NCBI GenBank assembly: GCA_027038095.1
Contig: JALVYA010000165.1
Location: 1 to 31,416 of the forward strand
DNA length: 31,416 nt
Direction: 5' to 3'
Origin: Archaeoglobaceae archaeon
Lineage (GTDB): Archaea; Halobacteriota; Archaeoglobi; Archaeoglobales; Archaeoglobaceae
Below the pieces are notes generated by a model. The model saw only the letters and a list, made by a program, of their open reading frames with translations, was not told the origin of the DNA and made no database searches. Of the stretch, positions 8,143 through 15,421 are shown piece by piece (position 1 is the stretch's first letter; every line of letters begins with the position of its first letter). The position numbers were made by a program, and so were the translations under genes.

Positions 8143-8910
8143 TCACACCTCTTTTGTAACTCTTTTTAAAGCGTTCTCATGCTGGGTGAACCACGGGTAA
8201 AACGCGTTCTCGATTCTGACGTCCTCTCTCCTGATTTCTATCACCTTTGTCGGGCAGGCGTTTCTGCATGCTCCGCAGAGTATGCACACATCCATGTCCA
8301 CGCTCATTTTTCGTCCATCAAAGCTTATGGCGTGTGACGGACAAATGTCCATACAGACTCCGCAGAACTTGCAGTCCTCTCCGATTACGACCTCTCCGCT
8401 TATGGGTTTTTCAACGAATATCTTGTCGTCCGGACACAGCTTTGCGCACCTCCCGCAGAAAATGCACAGATCTTCTATCCACTCCTTCGTCGCTCTGCTT
8501 TCTCCTTCCGCTTTGTCCTCTTTTTTCTCCCCGTCTGCACTGGTTTTATCGACTATCGCACCCCATGGACATGCTTCCACGCATATACTGCAGTCTTCAC
8601 ACTCAAAATCGGCAAAAAACAGCCTTTTCAGCCTTATTTTAGCGCCTTCAACCTTAATCGCTCCTGAAGGACAGATTTCAGAACATACTCCGCAAAGAAT
8701 ACAGCTTTTTTCGTCAATTCTAACTCTCGGTTTTCCTATGAACATGTAGGCTAGGGGATACAGTCTTATAGCGTTCTGAGGACAAGCACTTGTGCACAGC
8801 TCGCAACCGAAGCAGAGCGACGTATCGTATGTGAGCATTCTCCTGACCTCTCCTTCCACGACCCTTTTTATCACGAAAATGTTTCCCCTGTACTCTGAAA
8901 TGTTCATCAT
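8143..8910 (-). CDS. Polyferredoxin with six [4Fe-4S] motifs
   Basis: The protein has 255 residues and six CX2CX2CX3CP motifs, beginning at residues 33, 70, 104, 149, 180 and 209. It is therefore predicted to carry six [4Fe-4S] clusters and act as an electron wire or reservoir. A short charged stretch (about 122-145) divides the first three clusters from the last three. It resembles the MvhB class of polyferredoxins found with Hdr/hydrogenase operons, though a precise orthologue cannot be named from sequence alone. No signal peptide or membrane segment is seen, so it should be cytoplasmic. It is the first gene of the minus-strand arm, with a TATA element 26 bases before the ATG at 8910. A second ATG follows at once, at 8907. 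Confidence 0.88.
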   Translation of the reverse strand: MMNISEYRGNIFVIKRVVEGEVRRMLTYDTSLCFGCELCTSACPQNAIRLYPLAYMFIGKPRVRIDEKSCILCGVCSEICPSGAIKVEGAKIRLKRLFFADFECEDCSICVEACPWGAIVDKTSADGEKKEDKAEGESRATKEWIEDLCIFCGRCAKLCPDDKIFVEKPISGEVVIGEDCKFCGVCMDICPSHAISFDGRKMSVDMDVCILCGACRNACPTKVIEIRREDVRIENAFYPWFTQHENALKRVTKEV

Positions 8911-8930
8911 TGAGCATGTGGGATAGTTTG

Positions 8931-8942
8931 CAATATTTAACG
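8931..8942 (-). promoter_or_regulatory. TATA element for the polyferredoxin-frhB-hdrA arm
   Basis: On the minus strand CGTTAAATATTG lies with its centre about 26 bases before the start codon at 8910, typical for a leaderless archaeal transcript. Confidence 0.55.
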
Positions 8943-8950
8943 TTTTGCCA

Positions 8951-9000
8951 CGTCGTATGACGATATGTAAACAATACTAACTATTAATCGTTATGTATTG
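8951..9000. promoter_or_regulatory. Inverted repeats between the two Hdr arms (candidate operators)
   Basis: Two dyads are visible. CGTC-GTAT-GACG spans 8951-8962. A wider one has CAATAC at 8972-8977 matching GTATTG at 8995-9000, with an inner AAC/GTT pair. They lie just upstream of the minus-strand TATA and between the two divergent promoters, where an archaeal regulator could act on both arms. Short dyads arise by chance in AT-rich DNA, so this is a suggestion. Confidence 0.4.
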
Positions 9001-9024
9001 CTGGTAATTTCAACGACAGATAGT

Positions 9025-9052
9025 GTTAAATTTCGAAAGCTAAATGTTAGCT
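9025..9052 (+). promoter_or_regulatory. hdrC promoter with perfect dyad at the start region
   Basis: TTAAATTT (about 9026-9033) is centred 25 bases before the ATG at 9054. Immediately after it is a perfect dyad AGCTAA-ATG-TTAGCT (9038-9052), ending one base before the start codon. A protein bound there would cover the expected transcription start of the plus-strand arm. Confidence 0.5.
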
Positions 9053-9053
9053 C

Positions 9054-9584
9054 ATGAAGTGTTACCAGTGCGGGACATGCACGGCAGATTGCACGTACGC
9101 AAACATCGATGAAAGCGGTAATTTCAACCCGAGAAGGATGATGCTTGATTACTTCGAGAAAGGAAAGCTGTCAGAGCTCTGCTGGCTTTGTGCAGAGTGC
9201 TTCAAGTGCTACAGGTGTCCCAGAGACGTCAAACCTTACGCAGTGCTGGCGGAGATGAGAGCCGAATTCATCAAAAAGGGTAAGGTTCCGGCGTACGTTA
9301 AGGCGTTCGTCGAAACGGTTAAAAATTACGGGGAGCTTGACGAGACGGCATTCTTTCTGAAGCTCATGAAATCCGGTAACATGATGGACATGTCCATCGT
9401 AATCTCGTCCCTGAAGAACACTTTAAAGAACAGAGGTATATCCAAAGCGATTGCTCTGCCGAAAAAAAGTCCGTGTGCGGGAGAGGTATCCAGGATATTT
9501 TCAGCTGTTGAGGGTAAAGATAAAGTGAAGCTTGAAGCTGAGGAAAAATCCAGAAGCATAGCTGCAGCAGGTGTGCCTGCATGA
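9054..9584 (+). CDS. hdrC: HdrC-like iron-sulfur subunit
   Basis: HdrC is the small [4Fe-4S] subunit that relays electrons from HdrA to HdrB. In 176 residues the first motif CYQCGTCTADC (C3, C6, C9, C13) fits HdrC, although Pro after the last Cys is replaced by Thr. The second, C46-C49-C52-C55 in CAECFKCYRCP, has two residues between the last two cysteines where HdrC normally has three; an extra Cys (C43) sits just before. The alpha-helical region MRAEFIKKGKVP follows, as in HdrC. The residues after about 135 look like a loose charged tail. The start codon is given by the TATA spacing. It overlaps hdrB by four bases (ATGA), so the two are translated together. Confidence 0.85.
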   Translation: MKCYQCGTCTADCTYANIDESGNFNPRRMMLDYFEKGKLSELCWLCAECFKCYRCPRDVKPYAVLAEMRAEFIKKGKVPAYVKAFVETVKNYGELDETAFFLKLMKSGNMMDMSIVISSLKNTLKNRGISKAIALPKKSPCAGEVSRIFSAVEGKDKVKLEAEEKSRSIAAAGVPA

Positions 9585-10342
9585 AGCTCGCCTTCTTCCC
9601 CGGTTGCTCGGCAAAAAGCTCCGGAATGGAGTACGCCAAGTCATCACTGGAGCTGATGAAAAAGCTCGGTCTGGAAATTGCATGTCCGGAATTCAACTGC
9701 TGCGGAACTCACATAGTCGAGGAGTACAACAAAAACATCTGGTTGGCTTTGAACGCGAGAAACCTGTCTCTCGCTGAAGAAATTGGAGCGGACATAGTTA
9801 CGACCTGTCCGGCCTGCTATCAGAACCTGAAAAAAACGAATCTGGAGCTTGGAGACGAAAAAGTGCTTGAGGATGTTAACAGCGTGCTGGCAAGTGTGAA
9901 CAGAGAGTACAGAGGAAGTGTAAGTGTGTTCCACGTGATTGAAGTCCTGAGCAAACTCTCCAGGAAAATTGCCGTTGAAAGCAGGCTCAAAGTAGCAGCC
10001 TACTACGGCTGTCAGATACTGAGACCACCGGAGCTCGGAATAGACGATAACATCGAAAATCCAACGGTGTTCGAGAACTTCCTGAAGAATGCAGGTTTTG
10101 AAGTCGTGGACTTCAAAGCAAAAACTGAGTGCTGTGGCGGACCACTCCTGCTCACAGATTCAGATGCTTTCAAAAAGAGAGCGTTAACCATAGTTCTGGA
10201 GGCAAAGAAGGCGGGAGCCGATTGCATAACCACACTCTGTCCCCTCTGCCAGTTCTCTCTTGAAGTTGTTCAGGATAAGATGCCTGTTAGGCCCTTTACG
10301 AGCCTGATTCTGGAGAATCTGGCGAGTCAGATATCCGAATAA
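9581..10342 (+). CDS. hdrB: HdrB-like subunit with two CCG domains
   Basis: HdrB carries the disulfide-reducing site of soluble heterodisulfide reductase, built from two cysteine-rich CCG domains that bind noncubane [4Fe-4S] clusters. Both are complete: C9, C40-C41-G42, C76-P-A-C79, and C144, C184-C185-G186, C220-P-L-C223. Length is 253 residues, somewhat shorter than in methanogens. It overlaps hdrC by four bases and ends 16 bases before the convergent clc gene. Archaeoglobales lack methyl-CoM reductase, so the natural disulfide may not be CoM-S-S-CoB; a sulfur-metabolism thiol is an alternative. That is inference from known physiology, not from this sequence. Confidence 0.88.
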   Translation: MKLAFFPGCSAKSSGMEYAKSSLELMKKLGLEIACPEFNCCGTHIVEEYNKNIWLALNARNLSLAEEIGADIVTTCPACYQNLKKTNLELGDEKVLEDVNSVLASVNREYRGSVSVFHVIEVLSKLSRKIAVESRLKVAAYYGCQILRPPELGIDDNIENPTVFENFLKNAGFEVVDFKAKTECCGGPLLLTDSDAFKKRALTIVLEAKKAGADCITTLCPLCQFSLEVVQDKMPVRPFTSLILENLASQISE

Positions 10343-10358
10343 AAGCAAAATATTTTAT

Positions 10359-12158
10359 TTAAGTTAACTCTCTTCTACCCCCTTCAGCTAGCTCCATTGT
10401 ATAGCGAGCATAGGCTCTCACGATTGCAGGCCTGTTTATCATGCCGAGCAGAACTTTCGGGTTGTCCCTCCTGACAACAGGCAGCCTTCCAACACCGTAA
10501 GTTGCGAGTTTGATTAAAGCATCGCTTAAAGTTTCGTCGGGATACGTTACTATCAGGTGTCTGGACATGACATCTCTTACCTTTGTTACCTCTCTCAGTT
10601 CTGGAGGCACTCTTTCAGCGTCTTCAAACGTCACTATGCCTACGAGCTCGCCCTTTTCCATTACAGGAAATCCTATGTGTCCGTATTTTTCTATGAGCTT
10701 CAGAACCTCCATAACTGACGTCTCCGGACTGACAATTATCAGCTCCTCTCTCGGAACCATCGCCTCCTCCACTTTTATCTGCTTCAGTATGTCTATTGAC
10801 ATCTCTCTGCTGTGAACGGGGCTTTCAGCTCTCGTATCAAACTGTGCATCGCACAGAGTGTGGTCTCCGGTTATGGCGTAGGAAACGATAGACGCTATTG
10901 CCAGAGCAGGCAGGAGGTTGTAACCGCCGGTCATCTCTAAAACCATGATTATTCCAGCCAAGGGCGTTTTAAAGGCTCCTGCAAGCATTGCAGCCATTCC
11001 GACGAGCATGTATCCCACGGGACTTCCAATGAGGTTTGGGAAAAGACTGTGCAGGAAATACCCTATGGCTCCGCCGAACATGCATCCAATCACAACTGCT
11101 GGAGCGAAGAGTCCGCCGCTTCCACCGCTACCAACTGTTACGGTTGTGGAAATAATTTTCATGATTGCTATGGCGAACAGCAGTGCCGCTATTGGATATG
11201 CTCCGTGTATGGCCTTTTCAGCGTATCCGTATCCCGTTCCAAGAATGTACGGAAACTTCCACCCTATTAAACCCACTATCAAACCGCCTATGGCCGGTCT
11301 TATGGCAGTGTGGAATGGCAGGCTCTTGAAGAACTTTTTAACGGCTTTATACGTAAATATGTAGAACAGACTGAGCAAGCCACACGCCACACCGAGCAGT
11401 AAATACGCTAACAGCTCGAATGGAGACCTGATCACAACAGGTGGTGTGGAGAATATCCTCAGCTCTCCGAAGGGCATACCGGCAAAGTAGTCCAGTATCG
11501 ATGTGAACACAACAAAAGAAACTATGGATGCGATAACAGCTGGAATAATTGCTTCAACTTCGTAATCCCTTTTGTACAGAACCTCAATACCGAAAATAGC
11601 TCCACCGAGAGGCGCCATGAACACGGCACTCATTCCGGCACCGATACCACTCGCAATCAGAATTTTTTTGTCCTTTTCACTTATCTTCAACCTGCCTCCC
11701 AGTATTGACCCCATTCCAGCACCAATCTGCATTATTGGTCCTTCTCTTCCACCACTCCCTCCGCTTCCAATGGTCAGACCCGTAACCAAGACCTTGACAA
11801 AAGGCACTTTTGTAGCAATTCTCTCCTTCAGGTAGTGGAAGGCTTTAACAGCCTGACTCGAACCTCCTCCAAGCGTCTCAGGAGCCAAAAAGTATCCCAC
11901 CACACCGCACAGCAAACCACCTAAAGCTGGTATGATGAAAAGGGGAAGAATTCCGAGATGAAAGTGAAAGTGGAATATTTCAACCTCTCCAAATGAGTGC
12001 GGTGCTGTGTAACTGTCCAGACCTGAGAGAAAGAATTTGCTTCCAAGTTCAATGGCTGCTGCCAGAAGGAATGCCATGATTCCCGTGGCAAAACCCACGA
12101 GAACTGAGATTATTGTGATCGTGAGTATTCTGGTTTTCAGGTAAACCCTGCTGAGCAT
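10359..12158 (-). CDS. CLC-family chloride channel/transporter with C-terminal CBS pair
   Basis: The protein is a CLC integral membrane protein (599 residues) with about ten or more hydrophobic segments over residues 10-435 and two cytoplasmic CBS domains (about 460-515 and 525-585). CLC motifs: GSGGSGGREGP with the gating glutamate E139, and GSGGSGGLFAP (343-353). The first selectivity motif, usually GSGIP-like, reads GGGSSQ (97-102). At the position of the proton glutamate of ClC exchangers the sequence is IEV (191-193), with Val as in CLC channels rather than IEE. Passive chloride conduction is therefore possible. It follows livM after about 150 bases, likely with its own promoter; GGAGAT lies near the ATG. 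Confidence 0.92.
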   Translation of the reverse strand: MLSRVYLKTRILTITIISVLVGFATGIMAFLLAAAIELGSKFFLSGLDSYTAPHSFGEVEIFHFHFHLGILPLFIIPALGGLLCGVVGYFLAPETLGGGSSQAVKAFHYLKERIATKVPFVKVLVTGLTIGSGGSGGREGPIMQIGAGMGSILGGRLKISEKDKKILIASGIGAGMSAVFMAPLGGAIFGIEVLYKRDYEVEAIIPAVIASIVSFVVFTSILDYFAGMPFGELRIFSTPPVVIRSPFELLAYLLLGVACGLLSLFYIFTYKAVKKFFKSLPFHTAIRPAIGGLIVGLIGWKFPYILGTGYGYAEKAIHGAYPIAALLFAIAIMKIISTTVTVGSGGSGGLFAPAVVIGCMFGGAIGYFLHSLFPNLIGSPVGYMLVGMAAMLAGAFKTPLAGIIMVLEMTGGYNLLPALAIASIVSYAITGDHTLCDAQFDTRAESPVHSREMSIDILKQIKVEEAMVPREELIIVSPETSVMEVLKLIEKYGHIGFPVMEKGELVGIVTFEDAERVPPELREVTKVRDVMSRHLIVTYPDETLSDALIKLATYGVGRLPVVRRDNPKVLLGMINRPAIVRAYARYTMELAEGGRRELT

Positions 12159-12170
12159 GCAGATATCTCC

Positions 12171-12180
12171 ACAACGTTGT
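12171..12180. promoter_or_regulatory. Perfect palindrome upstream of clc
   Basis: ACAACGTTGT is a 10-base perfect palindrome 13 bases before the clc start codon (minus strand). Its placement near the transcription start would suit an operator, but a 10-base palindrome is weak evidence by itself. Confidence 0.3.
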
Positions 12181-12251
12181 TAATAACTTTTCCGCAAAGC
12201 ATCGGTTGTTCACAGCCATTACTGTGGAAGTTCTCTGAATGGTTATTTCAA

Positions 12252-12269
12252 TCAAATCTCCTGATTTGA
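12252..12269. repeat. Hairpin-forming inverted repeat between livM and clc
   Basis: TCAAATC-TCCT-GATTTGA is a perfect 7-base stem with a 4-base loop, about 40 bases after the livM stop on the minus strand. It is not followed by a T-run, so a regulatory site or RNA hairpin is as likely as a terminator. Confidence 0.4.
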
Positions 12270-12306
12270 AGTCATTTGATAACGTCGCCGACTTACCAGA
12301 ATTTTG

Positions 12307-13302
12307 TCAGTTTTTTACTGCGTAGTTTAAATTTAATTTTTCACCAAAATATTTAACTGCTTTAGTAACAACCCCTTCGGGCGAGAGAACTATCAGCACT
12401 ATCAGCAATGCGTAGAGTATCATTTCGTCGGATATGTGTACGGGAGAGAACGAATTGAGGAACGTTGATACTTGAATCAGCACCCAGTTTTTGGCAACGT
12501 ATATCGCGAAACCTCCAGCCGCACTGCCGTAAAAGGTTCCTATACCTCCCGCTATAACGCCGAGTATGATTTCGAGCATTAAAGGAATGCTGAACGAATC
12601 AACTCCCACCGTCATCTCGTAGTGGACTGACAGAGCTCCAGCCAGTCCTGCGAAAAAAGCGCTGACGCAAAAAGCGAGCAGCTTGTACTTTACGACATCT
12701 ATTCCAACAGCCTCGGCAAGGTCTTCATCATCCCTCACAGCCCTGAGCTTGACGCCAATGCTGGAGTTTACGAAAGCGTACATGGCTGCAAGGCAGGAGA
12801 AGCAGAATACGAGGGCAATGTAGTAGTTCTCCACCACTCCACCCGGCAGGGCTTTGGAGAACGGAATCGAAAAACCCTCGTAACCTCCGAAAATTCCGGA
12901 GTATATGTTTGCGAGCTGGATAAAAATCAGCGGAAGTACTGCCGTAACGAGTGCCAGGTAGTATCCCTTAAGCCTCAAACATATCGCACCTATTCCCAGC
13001 CCGAACAGGGTGGCGACAATTCCCCCCGTCAGAATTGTCAGGAAAATGGGCAGGTCGGGATGTGGAATCCGGGAGGTGCAGAGCAGAGCAGTCGTGTAAG
13101 CTCCAATGCCTATAAACACCGTATGCCCTAAGTTCGTCTGCCCTGCGTATCCGGCAATTATGTCCCAGCTCACGCAGTAAACAACGAAGATAAAAGCAAG
13201 TCCAAGCATGTACAGCACGGCGGTGTTGACAGCCACTGGAAGTGCAGCGAATACAGCCATGCTGAGAGCGAAGAAAATTAAAGCTCTTGTTTTGCTCTTC
13301 AT
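12307..13302 (-). CDS. livM: Branched-chain amino acid-type ABC transporter permease (LivM family)
   Basis: LivM-type permeases pair with LivH to form the membrane channel of HAAT-family importers (branched-chain amino acids, amides, aromatic acids). About nine or ten hydrophobic helices are visible. Typical stretches are SWDIIAGYAGQTNLGHTVFIGIGAYTTALL (as in LivM, GYAGQ..LG...F.GIGAY) and AVRDDEDLAEAVGIDVVKYKL near the cytoplasmic loop. The frame is open to 13350, inside livH, but the ATG at 13302 lies one base after the livH stop and behind GGTGGAG, giving 331 residues. No LivG, LivF or binding protein occurs anywhere in the window, so the partners must be encoded elsewhere. The substrate is unknown. 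Confidence 0.9.
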   Translation of the reverse strand: MKSKTRALIFFALSMAVFAALPVAVNTAVLYMLGLAFIFVVYCVSWDIIAGYAGQTNLGHTVFIGIGAYTTALLCTSRIPHPDLPIFLTILTGGIVATLFGLGIGAICLRLKGYYLALVTAVLPLIFIQLANIYSGIFGGYEGFSIPFSKALPGGVVENYYIALVFCFSCLAAMYAFVNSSIGVKLRAVRDDEDLAEAVGIDVVKYKLLAFCVSAFFAGLAGALSVHYEMTVGVDSFSIPLMLEIILGVIAGGIGTFYGSAAGGFAIYVAKNWVLIQVSTFLNSFSPVHISDEMILYALLIVLIVLSPEGVVTKAVKYFGEKLNLNYAVKN

Positions 13303-13303
13303 T

Positions 13304-14173
13304 TCACTCCACCCCCATGAGTCCCTGCGGTCTGACAACGAGTATTGCAATTATCGCGAGCATTGCAACGACTTCAGCCCACTCGGAGGCGAACAGTATG
13401 GATACGGCGACCTGCATGTAGCCGATGATGAACGCAGCTATGATGCTACCTCTAACACTGCCAAGACCGCCGAGAATGACTATTGCAAACGCGTATATCA
13501 GAACTCTCAACGCAGTCATCGGATTCACGGCGTAGATCTGAGCGTATAGTATCCCGCCAACTCCTGCTAACAGAGCTGACAAAAACATGGTTATTATATA
13601 AACTTTTTCAACGTCTATACCAATGATCATTGCTGCCTCGCAGTCCTGAGACGTTGCGACTATCTCCTTCCCACGTCTGGTTTTGTTTATGAAGCAGTCC
13701 AGTGCGGCAATTATGGTTATAGAAATGACGAAAGCAAGAATTCTCGTGTAAGTTACAGGAATTCCTGCTACGGATACGCAGCCTGAAACGAAGGGTGGAA
13801 TTGATATGGAGACATCGCTGAACACTGACAGCAGGATCTCCTTGATGAGCAAAGCAACTGCAAGCGTTACGAGAATTACCATCACCTCGTATCGTCTGAC
13901 CGGCTTAACTGTAAAAACGTAAACGGCAACGCCAACGAGTCCAACAAGCAGACATGCCACAGCTGAGGCAAGGATAAGTGCAGTTACGCCCGGAACGACT
14001 CTGGAAACGAGGTCGTACAGGACCAGCGTAAAGTACGCTCCGAGAGCGAAGTATATTCCGTGAGCGAAGTTGAGAACTCTTGCAACCCCGAAAACGAGGC
14101 TGAAACCGGAGGCTACAAGAGCCCAGATCCCTCCCACTATGCTGCCGAGCACGATTATTTCAGCCAGACTCAT
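13304..14173 (-). CDS. livH: Branched-chain amino acid-type ABC transporter permease (LivH family)
   Basis: This is the LivH partner of the following LivM, 289 residues and almost wholly hydrophobic with about eight helices. It shows the family stretches GFSLVFGVARVLNFAHGIYFALGAY near residue 25, ATSQDCEAAMIIGIDVEKVY in the cytoplasmic loop, and GGLGSVRGSIIAAFIIGYMQ. The start codon is behind GGAGAT. It is separated by about 120 bases from the ATP-grasp gene upstream. That gap has no gene and no strong TATA that I can single out. Without the ATPases the gene pair cannot make a working importer by itself. Confidence 0.9.
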   Translation of the reverse strand: MSLAEIIVLGSIVGGIWALVASGFSLVFGVARVLNFAHGIYFALGAYFTLVLYDLVSRVVPGVTALILASAVACLLVGLVGVAVYVFTVKPVRRYEVMVILVTLAVALLIKEILLSVFSDVSISIPPFVSGCVSVAGIPVTYTRILAFVISITIIAALDCFINKTRRGKEIVATSQDCEAAMIIGIDVEKVYIITMFLSALLAGVGGILYAQIYAVNPMTALRVLIYAFAIVILGGLGSVRGSIIAAFIIGYMQVAVSILFASEWAEVVAMLAIIAILVVRPQGLMGVE

Positions 14174-14296
14174 GGTATCTCCTGCTTTTTTGCTTCTCTG
14201 ACACTTTGATACTCTCTATCAAGCAAGCGTTACGGAATTGGGGCATGCAGAAGTGAGTAAAAAGATTGCGGTGCGCTTTCAACTCCCGTGGAATTA

Positions 14297-15421
14297 CTAA
14301 ATTTCCGAAAACTTTAGACACAGCCTTTCCAGCAGCTTCTTTCTTTCTAACACCTTATTCAAAACCTCTGCAGCACCGTTACCCGTTGAAATGATCGACG
14401 TAACGGGCTGGTAACGTTCAAATTCTTCACCCCACTCCGGTATGTCCGCGAAGAACGGGCTGTGTGGCGAGATACAGGCTCTCAGTTCTGAAGGACTGTA
14501 GTAAACAGCCCTGCAGGCGACCCTTTTTGGTTTTAATTTCAGGTCTTTCAGGTTTAATTTCCCTTCAAAAGTCCTGACGTGGAGGTCGAACAGTCCTGCG
14601 TCGTGGCTGAGCTCAAAAGAGTCGAGACTTCCCGGAATTCTCGGATTCAGCTCGAGGACGAAAACGCTATCGTTGCAAACGACCATGTCTACGCCACAGC
14701 AACCTTCCACGTCAAACAGGCTTGCAACTTCCTCGGAAATTCTTCTCGCCTTAACAAGCACATCTCTGCTGAGCGGGGATACTGCTTCAGCAGGCGTAAC
14801 GTTTCCGGAGTAGAGAAATCCGCATGCGTTCATTTCCTTCCATCCGGAGAGGAGTTTGTTAATCGCTATGCACTTCGTGCAGCTGCTGCTGGATAGAACT
14901 ATTGCCGATATCGTTTCCCCTTCCACGTACTTCTGCGGAATGTATTCCCTCTTTTTTCCCCCTCCATCTCTTTCGCTTTCGAATTTCAGGGCTTCAGAAT
15001 CGCCTGAAAAATCGCCTGAAAAAACTATTCCCACGCCTCCTCCACCAAACCTCGGCTTGAGAATAGTTCTGCCGTTTTCAAAGCTTTTTCCGATTTCGGG
15101 ATACGCTATTCCGGCTCTTTCAAGCTCTCTGTAAAACTTCAGCTTGTCCAGACACCTTTCATCGAAGCTTCCAGCCACCTCCACCTTTCTCCTGATTTTG
15201 CTCGCAAACTTTTCCATTCCCGTTGTCAGGACGGCAAACGTTCCTTTCTCCTCGCACAGCCTAACAACGAGTTCTGCGGAATTTTCGTCAAACCTGTAGT
15301 ATTCGTCGGCGTAAAGCTTTAAGTCTTCATCGCAGTACTTTACCACTGCAAAAACTTCGTATCCTGATATTTTCGCAGATTTTACGACATTTCTCGCATT
15401 TATTCCTGCAACGACTGCCAT
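14297..15421 (-). CDS. ATP-grasp family ligase-like protein of unknown substrate
   Basis: The 374-residue protein has an ATP-grasp core: ILKPRFGGGGVGI (121-133, the glycine-rich ATP loop), YIPQKYVEGE (160-169), GVDMVV near 243 and the metal-binding ELNPRIPGSLDSFE (257-270). It seems to belong to the archaeal carboxylate-amine ligase-like group (COG2232 type, from memory). The first 100 residues form the pre-ATP-grasp Rossmann-like part, opening with AVVAGINARNVV. It overlaps cofE by 22 bases and follows it, so co-translation is likely. A role in adding or altering a side chain of F420, or in another amide ligation, is an inference from location only. RimK-type CofF is not obviously the same family. 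Confidence 0.75.
   Translation of the reverse strand: MAVVAGINARNVVKSAKISGYEVFAVVKYCDEDLKLYADEYYRFDENSAELVVRLCEEKGTFAVLTTGMEKFASKIRRKVEVAGSFDERCLDKLKFYRELERAGIAYPEIGKSFENGRTILKPRFGGGGVGIVFSGDFSGDSEALKFESERDGGGKKREYIPQKYVEGETISAIVLSSSSCTKCIAINKLLSGWKEMNACGFLYSGNVTPAEAVSPLSRDVLVKARRISEEVASLFDVEGCCGVDMVVCNDSVFVLELNPRIPGSLDSFELSHDAGLFDLHVRTFEGKLNLKDLKLKPKRVACRAVYYSPSELRACISPHSPFFADIPEWGEEFERYQPVTSIISTGNGAAEVLNKVLERKKLLERLCLKFSEI

Noticed and set aside
7609..8169. 186-codon plus-strand frame rich in Phe, Leu and Ser
   Set aside because: It is the complement of the Glu/Lys-rich linker of the FrhB fusion; the hydrophobic look is a by-product of the polypyrimidine tract.
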